DNA from: an uncultured Bacilli bacterium
GTDB taxonomy: Bacteria > Bacillota_I > Bacilli_A > RF39 > UBA660
Assembly (NCBI GenBank): GCA_947627525.1
Contig: CANQWJ010000055.1
Coordinates: forward strand, 1 to 7,762
Length of the DNA: 7,762 bases
Reading direction: 5' to 3'
In this document: piece after piece, positions 1 to 6,167 of the stretch
How the letters are laid out: each line of letters starts with the position of its first letter
Numbering within the stretch: position 1 is the stretch's first letter
The notes under the pieces: generated by a model
Database searches by the model: none
What the model saw: only the letters and a program-made list of their open reading frames with translations
What the model was told of the DNA's origin: nothing
Position numbers and translations under genes: made by a program

Positions 1-1406
1 TACCCACTACTGACGATAAGTCTCTTAAGTCTATTTTTAAAGTAGATGAAACCATCATTATCCATAAATCCTAAATCACCTGTATGAAGCCAAACATGAC
101 CATCTTTATGTTTTCGTAAAGTTTTCTTTGTCTCTTTACGATTATTTAAGTATCCTTCCATAACCGTTGGCCCACTAATGACGATTTCTCCTTCTTCTAA
201 TGGTGCAACTTCATTTTCGCTATCTTTTTCTACAATCTTATAATACATATCAGGATAAGGAATGCCGATACTTCCTTCACGATAACAATTGTGCGGTGTA
301 AAACAACTAGCTCCACCACATTCGGTTAGACCATAACCCTCACGAACCTTAGTTGGCGAATTATGTTTTTCGAGAAAGTCATCAACTTTTCTTTTCAATT
401 CGACAGATAAAGAGTCACCTCCCGAAATGACACATCTAACAAAAGATAAATCAAAATTATCTAAATTCTTATTTTTTATTAATGCTTCAAATAACGTTGG
501 AACACCAATAATAGCATTAGGACGATACTTCTTCAATAATTTATCAAATGTTTTAGCACTAAATTGCGGTATTAAAATACTCGTTCCCCCAAAATATTGA
601 ACAGTATTGATACATACATTTAAACCAAACCCATGGAAAATAGGAAGGATAGCTAAAACGGTATCACCCTCTTTTAAATCCGCAACATGCTCAAAGCTCT
701 GCATGGCCGAAGCTACTAAATTTAAGTTAGTTAGTTTAACACCCTTAGGAGTACCCGTTGTTCCACCACTATATAAGATAACGGCTAAATCTTTCCCCTT
801 AAAGTCATCATCAACTTCTTTTGTATAAGTATGTCCTAATTTTATGAATTCTTTCCAAGACATACGTTTATCTGATTTAGGTAATCTAGATTTATATACT
901 GTTGCCAACTGATAAGTTGTCTTTAAATAAACTGGCATTGAGTCAGCAACACTTACGGTAATACATTTCTTTAACTTTGTCTTATCAATTATTTTATTTA
1001 TTTTAGGAAAGACAAAATCAACTGTAATAATATATTCACTCTTTGACTCTTTAATGAAATATAGTAATTCATTTTCAGCTGACAAAGGATGAATCATATT
1101 CGCTACAGCACCAATTTTATTAACGGCATAGAAAGCAATAATTCCCTCAGGAGTATTGGGCATACATATTGAAACAATATCTTTATGTTTAACACCTAAA
1201 GCCAATAAAGCACGGGCTGCTTCATCGATTTGTTTTAAAAATTCATAATATGTTTTCTTCGTTCCATAATAGTTATAACTAATATTATTTAAATGTTTAC
1301 TAGCTGTATAATTCATCAAACGATACATGGAATAATCAGGATAATCAAGATGACCCTTAGTATCATCATAGAACTTTTCCCATTTGGCTTTTAAATTCTT
1401 AGCCAT
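1..1406 (-). CDS. AMP-forming acyl-CoA ligase (long-chain fatty acid type), 3' end cut by window
   Basis: Adenylate-forming (ANL superfamily) enzyme that activates a carboxylic acid, probably a fatty acid, with ATP and then joins it to coenzyme A. The 468 codons present include the phosphate-binding P-loop motif S-G-G-T-T-G-T-P-K-G near residues 214-223, an F-H-G-F-G-L motif, the G-Y-G-L-T-E motif near 356-361, and H-T-G-D-L-G-F near 437-443 with the nucleotide-binding Asp. It ends inside the hinge region (R-L-K-R-L-I-V-S-S-G); the last part of the C-terminal lid with the catalytic lysine lies outside the window. The start ATG at 1406 is preceded by GAGGTGA 4 nt upstream. It has its own promoter and follows the lepB terminator, so it is a separate transcription unit. 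The family is clear; the true substrate cannot be read from sequence. There is no sign of frameshift in the part shown. Confidence 0.93.
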   Translation of the reverse strand, partial: MAKNLKAKWEKFYDDTKGHLDYPDYSMYRLMNYTASKHLNNISYNYYGTKKTYYEFLKQIDEAARALLALGVKHKDIVSICMPNTPEGIIAFYAVNKIGAVANMIHPLSAENELLYFIKESKSEYIITVDFVFPKINKIIDKTKLKKCITVSVADSMPVYLKTTYQLATVYKSRLPKSDKRMSWKEFIKLGHTYTKEVDDDFKGKDLAVILYSGGTTGTPKGVKLTNLNLVASAMQSFEHVADLKEGDTVLAILPIFHGFGLNVCINTVQYFGGTSILIPQFSAKTFDKLLKKYRPNAIIGVPTLFEALIKNKNLDNFDLSFVRCVISGGDSLSVELKRKVDDFLEKHNSPTKVREGYGLTECGGASCFTPHNCYREGSIGIPYPDMYYKIVEKDSENEVAPLEEGEIVISGPTVMEGYLNNRKETKKTLRKHKDGHVWLHTGDLGFMDNDGFIYFKNRLKRLIVSSG

Positions 1407-1444
1407 ATTTTCACCTCTATTTGTAAATCAATTATCTAATCTTT

Positions 1445-1473
1445 ATTATAAATAATAAATTAAATTTTGTAAA
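1445..1473 (-). promoter_or_regulatory. Sigma-A-type promoter for the acyl-CoA ligase gene
   Basis: On the minus strand a TTTACA box (1468-1473) is separated by exactly 17 nt from a perfect TATAAT box (1445-1450). The predicted start of transcription is near 1438, leaving a leader of about 30 nt before the ATG at 1406. The -35 box overlaps the T-run of the lepB terminator. The DNA is AT-rich, which raises the chance of such boxes by accident, but the spacing and position fit well. Confidence 0.7.
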
Positions 1474-1505
1474 ATAAAAGACAAAGAATATTAATGTCCT
1501 TTGTC
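1471..1505 (-). terminator. Rho-independent terminator after lepB
   Basis: The minus strand carries a 7-bp inverted repeat GACAAAG / CTTTGTC (1480-1486 and 1499-1505) with a 12-nt loop, followed directly by TTTTATTTT (1471-1479). It starts 6 nt after the lepB stop codon and separates lepB from the acyl-CoA ligase gene. The stem is AT-rich, so termination may be partial. Confidence 0.75.
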
Positions 1506-1511
1506 CAAATA

Positions 1512-2030
1512 TTAATTTTTACTTCCCAAGCGATCAAATGGGAAAATAGTAATAGTAGCTTTTCCTTCAATATCTTTCTTATTTATTAGACCAACGCTAC
1601 GACTATCTTTAGAAACTTCACGATTATCACCTAAAACAAAGTAATAATCATCAGGAATATTATCAACTTCAAAATCAGCCCCATTTAAAAGAGTTTTAAC
1701 ATCTGAATCCAAATATTTTTCAACATACATTTTACCATTGATGTATAAATTACTATCAATATAATCAACAGAATCACCGGGAAGACCAATAACTCTCTTT
1801 ATGATATTTTTACCATCATTACGAATGACAACAATATCAAAACGCTCAATACTAGAATACTTATATTTAATTTTGTCCAAAATCATAATATCTTTATTAT
1901 GCAAAGTTGGATACATAGATTCTCCCTTAACCATAATGGGAGCAAATAAATATGTTTTGATTAATATGACAATAACGATTATTAATACATAAATACCATA
2001 TTCTTTAATTAATCTCTTAACTGTTTCCAT
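1512..2030 (-). CDS. lepB: Signal peptidase I
   Basis: Membrane-bound serine protease that cuts signal peptides from exported proteins on the outer face of the cytoplasmic membrane. The 172-aa protein has one N-terminal membrane segment (about residues 12-31), then G-E-S-M-Y-P-T with the catalytic serine at 38, and K-R-V-I-G-L-P-G-D with the general-base lysine at 78. A later G-D-N-R-x-x-S-x-D-S-R box (about 135-145) is the usual substrate-pocket region. Length and single membrane anchor match the short Gram-positive (SipS-like) type. It follows rplS, an order seen in other Bacillota. The start is fixed by an in-frame TAG two codons upstream, yet no ribosome binding site is visible: the preceding bases are AATTTAGTCG just after the rplS hairpin. 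Translation may depend on coupling or on an unusual initiation context. Confidence 0.95.
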   Translation of the reverse strand: METVKRLIKEYGIYVLIIVIVILIKTYLFAPIMVKGESMYPTLHNKDIMILDKIKYKYSSIERFDIVVIRNDGKNIIKRVIGLPGDSVDYIDSNLYINGKMYVEKYLDSDVKTLLNGADFEVDNIPDDYYFVLGDNREVSKDSRSVGLINKKDIEGKATITIFPFDRLGSKN

Positions 2031-2040
2031 CGACTAAATT

Positions 2041-2067
2041 AAAAATAAGGCATGTTGCCTTATTTTT
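2041..2067 (-). terminator. Perfect 11-bp hairpin over the rplS stop codon (terminator or attenuator)
   Basis: Arms AAAAATAAGGC (2041-2051) and GCCTTATTTTT (2057-2067) are perfectly complementary around a 5-nt loop. The rplS TAA stop (2060-2062) lies in one arm. On the transcript the 3' arm ends in a U-rich run, as expected of an intrinsic terminator, and being symmetric it could work in both directions. lepB begins only 10 nt beyond it and no promoter is visible for lepB, so it may be a leaky terminator that lowers lepB expression relative to rplS. Confidence 0.7.
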
Positions 2068-2407
2068 GTCCTCTTTCCTTGATTCTGTATTGACCAACAA
2101 CATCTTTTAAGAAAGTTAATTTTGCTCTTCTTACTTTACCATTCTTAATGACTGTTATATTAGCAATCTTTGGTGAGTGCATTGGGAAAATTCTTTCTAC
2201 ACCAACACCATATGATACCTTTCGAACTGTGAAAGTCTCACTTATACCGCTACCTTTACGAGCAATTACTGTTCCTTCAAATGCTTGGATTCTTTCTCTT
2301 TTTCCTTCGATGATTTTTACATCGACTCTTACTGTGTCCCCAACACGAAATTCAGGTAAGTTGGGATTAAGTTGCTTTTCTGTAATCTTATCAATTACAT
2401 TTGCCAT
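2060..2407 (-). CDS. rplS: 50S ribosomal protein L19
   Basis: Component of the large ribosomal subunit, located at the interface with the small subunit. The 115-aa product has the standard L19 layout: N-terminal helix, then F-R-V-G-D-T-V-R-V-D-V-K, an E-G-x-R-E-R-I-Q-A-F-E-G-like stretch, and T-V-R-K-V-S-Y-G-V-G-V-E-R-I-F-P with the H-S-P-K-I motif, ending in a basic tail. The ATG at 2407 is chosen over one 11 codons upstream because a strong AAGGAGAG ribosome binding site sits 6-7 nt before 2407, the protein then begins M-A-N-V-I-D like typical L19, and the longer version would read through the leader hairpin. It has its own promoter and leader immediately after the seven-gene array. Confidence 0.97.
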   Translation of the reverse strand: MANVIDKITEKQLNPNLPEFRVGDTVRVDVKIIEGKRERIQAFEGTVIARKGSGISETFTVRKVSYGVGVERIFPMHSPKIANITVIKNGKVRRAKLTFLKDVVGQYRIKERGQK

Positions 2408-2412
2408 AATAT

Positions 2413-2422
2413 ATCTCTCCTT
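2413..2422 (-). promoter_or_regulatory. Strong ribosome binding site that fixes the rplS start
   Basis: The minus strand reads AAAAGGAGAG just before ATATAT and the ATG at 2407, an almost ideal Shine-Dalgarno sequence at normal distance. It decides against the in-frame upstream ATG at 2440. Confidence 0.85.
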
Positions 2423-2431
2423 TTCTATATG

Positions 2432-2463
2432 AGTGATCATAAATATCCATCCAGCGGATCACT
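2432..2463 (-). promoter_or_regulatory. L19-leader-like hairpin in the rplS 5' untranslated region
   Basis: A 7-bp inverted repeat AGTGATC / GATCACT (2457-2463 and 2432-2438) encloses 18 nt containing CGCTGGATGGATAT. It sits between the predicted transcription start (about 2464) and the rplS ribosome binding site. Position and form fit the L19 leader, a structured RNA known before rplS in low-GC Gram-positives and thought to mediate feedback by the ribosomal protein. Assignment rests on position and hairpin shape; a covariance-model search was not possible here. Confidence 0.65.
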
Positions 2464-2470
2464 GCATTTA

Positions 2471-2499
2471 ATTATAACATATGTTTTTATTTAGTGCAA
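2471..2499 (-). promoter_or_regulatory. Sigma-A-type promoter for rplS
   Basis: TTGCAC (2494-2499) and a perfect TATAAT (2471-2476) are separated by 17 nt on the minus strand. The -35 box begins 3 bases beyond the stop codon of the last array gene, so no terminator fits between them. Transcription would start near 2464, at the base of the leader hairpin. Confidence 0.82.
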
Positions 2500-2501
2500 T
2501 A

Positions 2502-3116
2502 TTATTTTTTCTTAACTTTTTTCGCTTCACTTTGCGTCTCTAAAACAATATTACCACTTGTAATTATACGAATACTTCTTTCTCCAAAATTAATGGTTCC
2601 AATTTTTTTGCCATCTTTTTCTTCTAAGGTAATGGTGTGCTTATCAATACTTTCAGGGAAATCGATTACAACTTCATCAAAAAGCACTTGATTTTTTTTA
2701 TGACTATCCATAAAGCGTTTCCAAAAACTCCACTTTTTATTAGTATATTCTTTTATAGAATTAGCAAAATCTTCTTTTATTTTAGGAAGTTCTCTTAGAA
2801 AAAGGCAATCCAAAATAAAGTTTTCATCATCTTCAGAATAACAAATTTGACCATCTCTATACAAAGAGACATCATAACTTTTACTATTATCATTACTAGT
2901 AAGATACAATCGTATTTCTTTTTGGGATATACTTAACTCTGGATATAGGGAAAAACCATAGGCATCATAATCAATATCATGTTGATGGCCAATAGTAAAA
3001 GTTATTTTTTTATCTCCCAATTGGGCCTTAGTAGCCATGTCGAGTAATAATTCAGCAGCTTTTTTAAGATCACAATTAATATCTTGACGTTCTTCTTTTG
3101 TAAAATGATATGTCAT
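2502..3116 (-). CDS. Array gene 7: type A2 paralog, unknown function
   Basis: Not recognised as any known family. The 204-aa protein starts M-T-Y-H-F-T-K-E-E-R, like other type A members. Its middle (about 35-135) is the most divergent of the array, with many aromatic and acidic residues and two tryptophans near K-K-W-S-F-W. The C-terminal block is typical: F-P-E-S-I-D at about 153-158, then I-G-T-I-N-F-G from 172 and I-R-I-I-T-S-G-N-I-V-L up to about 192, followed by a Lys-rich tail. No signal peptide or membrane segment is visible, so it is probably cytoplasmic. The ATG at 3116 lies 8 nt after the stop of gene 6, with AAAGGAT (formed by the last codons of gene 6) about 11 nt upstream. It is the last gene of the array and runs straight into the rplS promoter. 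Confidence 0.88.
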   Translation of the reverse strand: MTYHFTKEERQDINCDLKKAAELLLDMATKAQLGDKKITFTIGHQHDIDYDAYGFSLYPELSISQKEIRLYLTSNDNSKSYDVSLYRDGQICYSEDDENFILDCLFLRELPKIKEDFANSIKEYTNKKWSFWKRFMDSHKKNQVLFDEVVIDFPESIDKHTITLEEKDGKKIGTINFGERSIRIITSGNIVLETQSEAKKVKKK

Positions 3117-3124
3117 ATAACTTT

Positions 3125-3679
3125 TTATCCTTTCTTTTTCATTTTAGTTACTTCACTTCTATCTTCTAAAACGATATTACCATCGGTTACAATTCTTACT
3201 AATTTACCACCAAAATCAATCGTTCCCACTATTCTTCCATCTTCTCTTGTTACTTCAATCACATTTTGATCAATACTCTCGGGCAATTCCATTTCAACAA
3301 TAGCATCATTACTTTTGATGGTTTCAGAAATGCGAGTCTTAACTTCATCAGAAGCATCAATTTGGTTAATAATACGATGACGAATAGATCCATAATTATC
3401 TATAACTTCTAGTTTTTGATAGACATTTCGGATGGTGCGTAAATCAACAGGTTTCTTTGATGCATCACTTACTAAAGACAAACTATGACCATTAATTATT
3501 AAATCAGCTTCATAACTACTATAATGTCCTTTAAAAATAGTTCTATAAGTGCGCGCATTAACTCTAAGTTTTCTTATTTTTCCCTTTTTACATAAACTAT
3601 CAATATCAGCAATGACAGCTTTATAAGTTTCATTAATTTGAGCTTTTTCTTCTTCATTAAAACGAATATGACGAATCAT
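3125..3679 (-). CDS. Array gene 6: type A1 paralog, unknown function
   Basis: Not a family I recognise. The 184-aa protein is the close partner of array gene 3: both begin with R-F-N-x-E-E, have a helix-rich N-terminus with an I-x-x-Y-x-x-x-I pattern, a central D-x-R-x-(I/V)-x-x-V-(Y/F)-Q-(K/Q)-L-E-(V/I)-I helix, and nearly the same C-terminal block. That block has L-P-E-S-I-D-Q at 132-138 and V-G-T-I-D-F-G-G-K-L-V-R-I-V-T-D-G-N-I-V-L from 151. It ends in a basic tail. The gap to gene 5 is only 2 nt; the nearest ribosome binding site, AGGTGG, is 12 nt before the ATG and lies within the last codons of gene 5, suggesting translational coupling. No membrane segment or signal peptide is visible. 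Confidence 0.9.
   Translation of the reverse strand: MIRHIRFNEEEKAQINETYKAVIADIDSLCKKGKIRKLRVNARTYRTIFKGHYSSYEADLIINGHSLSLVSDASKKPVDLRTIRNVYQKLEVIDNYGSIRHRIINQIDASDEVKTRISETIKSNDAIVEMELPESIDQNVIEVTREDGRIVGTIDFGGKLVRIVTDGNIVLEDRSEVTKMKKKG
3162..3245. repeat. Copy 1 of an 84-bp direct repeat coding the shared C-terminal block
   Basis: Aligned by eye without gaps to 5024-5107, this segment matches at 71 of 84 positions. It encodes the V-G-T-I-D-F-G-G to N-I-V-L-E-D part of array genes 6 and 3. The flanking N-terminal coding parts are much less alike at DNA level, so this is the best-conserved stretch in the array. Confidence 0.8.
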
Positions 3680-3681
3680 AA

Positions 3682-4389
3682 TTAATCAGCACCACCTAAC
3701 CTTTTTTGCTTTTCTTTTCTCTTTTTAGGCTTGACAATAGTTATATCATCAGCAGTAATTATTTTAATAGTTCGACCATTAATTGTAATATTACTAACTT
3801 TTTTATCTTCTTCTTTATTATCAGAACTTTGATTATCAATACTTATTTCATCGATACTTGAATCTTCTATTGCAACTTTAACAGGATTAGATAATCCTAT
3901 TAGTTCTCTTATTCTTTTTACACTCTCCAAGTATTCATTTTTGAACCTTTGACCACTATTTAACTTCATATGAAATTTTTCTTCTATTTGTTGATATAGT
4001 TCCAAAAAATCACTAAATAATTGAGAATCATAATGAAGTGATATAAAATTATCACCATTATGAAAAGTTGCTAAAGTAATAGAAAACTTTTTATATTCTC
4101 TATCAAAGAAGCGATCAACTATACAATATCTAAAATTGATACCTGCTTCTGAATCACTAATAAAAAATACAAAATCAGAGCACTTATCATAATTAAAAGC
4201 TCGGGAACTAGAATAAATATCAAACTCAATTGTATTAGAACTAGATTCTAAAAGAAGACGATGCATCTCAAGTAATTTATCTTTTGTGGCTTTAATTATT
4301 CTATTTTTTTCACTATTATCTATTTTGGTAATAATTTTAGGTGAAACTATTCGTGAGTACTTATTACTATTAATTATTATTTCAGCCAT
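3682..4389 (-). CDS. Array gene 5: type B paralog, unknown function
   Basis: Unrecognised protein of 235 aa, clearly homologous over its whole length to array gene 2. Both begin with I-x-x-(S/N)-(K/R)-Y-S-x-I-V-S-P-K (about residues 5-18), have an L-L-L-x-S-S motif near 46-51, a T-L-A-T-F segment, a helix F-x-D-F-L-x-x-Y, and an (L/I)-G-L-S-(K/N)-P-(I/V)-K-V segment. The C-terminal strand pair, with I-N-G-R-T-I-K-I-I-T-A-D-D-I-T-I-V at about 203-219, resembles that of the type A proteins although the N-terminal regions differ. The region around 175-195 is rich in Ser, Asp and Glu and looks like a flexible linker; the end is strongly basic. ATG at 4389 follows AAAGGAA at 7 nt; the gap to gene 4 is 20 nt. 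Confidence 0.9.
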   Translation of the reverse strand: MAEIIINSNKYSRIVSPKIITKIDNSEKNRIIKATKDKLLEMHRLLLESSSNTIEFDIYSSSRAFNYDKCSDFVFFISDSEAGINFRYCIVDRFFDREYKKFSITLATFHNGDNFISLHYDSQLFSDFLELYQQIEEKFHMKLNSGQRFKNEYLESVKRIRELIGLSNPVKVAIEDSSIDEISIDNQSSDNKEEDKKVSNITINGRTIKIITADDITIVKPKKRKEKQKRLGGAD

Positions 4390-4409
4390 TTAAAATTTCC
4401 TTTCATCAA

Positions 4410-4970
4410 CTATTTTAAAACTTTCTCTTTACTTTGTTTTTCTTTTGATCGATTAACTAAAACAATATCTCCATCAGTTATTATTCTAATAGTTCTTCCC
4501 CCAAAATTTATTGTTCCAATTTTTTGGCCCTTATCTTCTTCAATGGTTATTTCCTTGGGAGCAAGCGACTCGGGAAAATCAAATTCAATCGTTCCTGAAA
4601 AATGATCCTCAACACGCTTAATATTTTCAAGCAAGTCACTTCTTCCAGCATTTTTTTGAAAATATTTTTCACCTTCTTTTTTGATTAGTTCAAGATTTTC
4701 TAAATAATTCTCACAAAATTGCGCGAATAAGGTATATCCTTTATTACTATTCAAGGGAACAATACGACCTGCGAACTTCATTCCGGCCGTTTGTCCTAAA
4801 TAGTTATAAAGAAGGATACTTTTGTGTGTTATTACGATTTTTTTATACTTTCCTTTTATATCAACTGATAACTTGCTCGCACCTGACTTTTCATAAATAT
4901 CACTCAATTCCCTAATTACATCATAGTATAAATCTTCTAATCTTTCTCTTGTTTCATCATCTAATCCCAT
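4410..4970 (-). CDS. Array gene 4: type A2 paralog, unknown function
   Basis: I cannot assign a known family. The 186-aa protein aligns best with array gene 1: both have an N-terminal helix ending in (L/I)-Y-x-x-S-G-x-x-K-(L/I), then a K-K-I-V-x-strand and a Y-x-G core. It lacks the R/H-H-I or Y-H-F opening of its relatives and starts M-G-L-D-D-E-T-R. The C-terminal block has F-P-E-S-L at 132-136 and I-G-T-I-N-F-G-G-R-T-I-R-I-I-T-D-G-D-I-V-L from 151, followed by a tail of alternating Lys and Glu. The ATG at 4970 has GAGGT 6 nt upstream; the 19-nt gap after gene 3 is one of the two widest in the array. No export or membrane signal is visible. Confidence 0.9.
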   Translation of the reverse strand: MGLDDETRERLEDLYYDVIRELSDIYEKSGASKLSVDIKGKYKKIVITHKSILLYNYLGQTAGMKFAGRIVPLNSNKGYTLFAQFCENYLENLELIKKEGEKYFQKNAGRSDLLENIKRVEDHFSGTIEFDFPESLAPKEITIEEDKGQKIGTINFGGRTIRIITDGDIVLVNRSKEKQSKEKVLK

Positions 4971-4989
4971 AAAACTACCTCTTTCATAA

Positions 4990-5532
4990 TTATTTTATTT
5001 TGGTTTTACTTTTATCTCTTTCGTCTTCTAAAACAATATTACCATCGGTAACAATCTTAATTAATTTACCACCAAAATCAATAGTTCCAACAACACGACC
5101 ATCTTCTTCTTTTATTTTGATGGTGTGTTGATCAATGCTTTCAGGAAATTGCACTGCTATCTTAGCACTATTAGAACTTTTTTCTTCTTGTAGATACCTT
5201 TTTACTTCACTAGTTTCTTTAACACTCCTAGATAAGCAAGCGCAAATAGTATTATAACTATTAATAATTTCTAATTGCTGAAAAACATCATTTACTCTTC
5301 GCATATCAAATTTCTTTTTAGTGTCACCTAATACTAGTTTGATACTATTTCCTTTAACTTCTACGTCAAAGCGACAACAACCACCGACAAAATAATTCAA
5401 CCAACCAATAAAAAATTTTGTACTCTTTAACTTATTTTCTTCCATAAATTGATCAATATAGGAAATAATTCCTTGATATACTCTATTAATTTGTTCTGTC
5501 TCTTCTTGATTAAAACGTACACTATATCCCAT
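4990..5532 (-). CDS. Array gene 3: type A1 paralog, unknown function
   Basis: A 180-aa protein of no family I recognise, paired with array gene 6. Residues 130-168 carry P-E-S-I-D-Q and, 18 positions on, V-G-T-I-D-F-G-G-K-L-I-K-I-V-T-D-G-N-I-V-L, almost the same as gene 6; the last 12 residues are mostly Lys, Asp, Glu and Arg. The N-terminal half has a distinct F-F-I-G-W-L-N-Y-F stretch followed by two adjacent cysteines. The ATG at 5532 is preferred: AGGAAG lies 8 nt before it. A GTG three codons upstream would have that site directly against it. With this start the gene overlaps the end of gene 2 by 11 nt, a typical sign of translational coupling. Confidence 0.9.
   Translation of the reverse strand: MGYSVRFNQEETEQINRVYQGIISYIDQFMEENKLKSTKFFIGWLNYFVGGCCRFDVEVKGNSIKLVLGDTKKKFDMRRVNDVFQQLEIINSYNTICACLSRSVKETSEVKRYLQEEKSSNSAKIAVQFPESIDQHTIKIKEEDGRVVGTIDFGGKLIKIVTDGNIVLEDERDKSKTKIK
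5024..5107. repeat. Copy 2 of the 84-bp direct repeat
   Basis: Partner of 3162-3245, in the same orientation, 71 of 84 positions alike by hand count. It lies in the 3' part of array gene 3 and encodes the conserved strand pair. The two copies are about 1.86 kb apart, which is the length of one three-gene unit. Confidence 0.8.
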
Positions 5533-6166
5533 TTTTTCCACTTCCTAAACTTTTCTGTTTTGGTTTAACGACCGTTATTTCATCATCAGTAATTATTTTA
5601 ATAACTTGACCATCAACATGAATTTCACCAATTTTTTGTTTAGTTTCTTCTTGTGGCAAAACAGAGACCTTTGGCTCTAATTCTTCATTAACCATAACCT
5701 TAATTGGTTTGCTAAGTCCTAGTGCTTTACCGACTTCTGCAACTTTACTTAATGTTGAGCTTTTAGTTTTTGAAGCATCTTTTAAAATGCCTATTAAATT
5801 TTTTTCAATTATTGAATAATCTTGTAAAAAGTCAGTAAATAGTTGGGCATCAAAATTAATTTTAATAAATTTATCCGTACTTTTAAAAGTCGCTAAAGTC
5901 ATGTGGCATAATTTTCTATATTTATAAAACTCAATATATATATTGGTATCATTAATATTAATACTAAACTCCGCACATTCATGATGTGAAGGAAGAAAAA
6001 AAGAAACAGAACTAGCACTAGAATTAAGCAAAAGATCATGTAGATGTATCAGTTTTTCAGTGCCTATTTTTTCCAACTGGCTTTCTTCTTCTTTAGTCAA
6101 TTTTAAAATTGATTTAGGAGATACAATATGTGAATATCTACTATTATTGACAATTAATTGAACCAT
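5522..6166 (-). CDS. Array gene 2: type B paralog, unknown function
   Basis: Unrecognised 214-aa protein, the type B partner of array gene 5. Shared marks are the opening V-N-N-S-R-Y-S-H-I-V-S-P-K (6-18), L-L-L-N-S-S (about 45-50), a T-L-A-T-F segment near 90, the helix with F-T-D-F-L-Q-D-Y, and L-G-L-S-K-P-I-K-V near 150. The C-terminal strand pair I-G-E-I-H-V-D-G to D-E-I-T-V-V (179-200) is related to the type A block but has V-D-G in place of F-G-G. The tail K-S-L-G-S-G-K is basic and flexible. ATG at 6166 starts 1 nt after the stop of gene 1, with AGGAA 5 nt upstream encoded by the last codons of gene 1. It is shorter than gene 5, mainly from a shorter linker before the last domain. Confidence 0.9.
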   Translation of the reverse strand: MVQLIVNNSRYSHIVSPKSILKLTKEEESQLEKIGTEKLIHLHDLLLNSSASSVSFFLPSHHECAEFSININDTNIYIEFYKYRKLCHMTLATFKSTDKFIKINFDAQLFTDFLQDYSIIEKNLIGILKDASKTKSSTLSKVAEVGKALGLSKPIKVMVNEELEPKVSVLPQEETKQKIGEIHVDGQVIKIITDDEITVVKPKQKSLGSGKNGI

Positions 6167-6167
6167 G

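Noticed and set aside
607..828. Open frames on the plus strand, here and at 1801-1992, 2148-2432, 2494-2691, 3084-3269, 6252-6443 and 6924-7112
   Set aside because: Each is antisense to a well-supported minus-strand gene, is short, and shows no coding likeness of its own.
2408..2440. Longer rplS starting at an upstream ATG
   Set aside because: The added 11 residues would come from the leader hairpin arm and the strong ribosome binding site itself; L19 proteins normally begin at the M-A-N-like position.
2476..2485. AACATATGTT palindrome within the rplS promoter spacer as a repressor site
   Set aside because: It is a short AT-rich palindrome of a kind common by chance in this DNA and has no second copy in the other promoters of the window.
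5533..5541. GTG start for array gene 3
   Set aside because: The AGGAAG site would directly abut the GTG, whereas it is 8 nt from the ATG at 5532.
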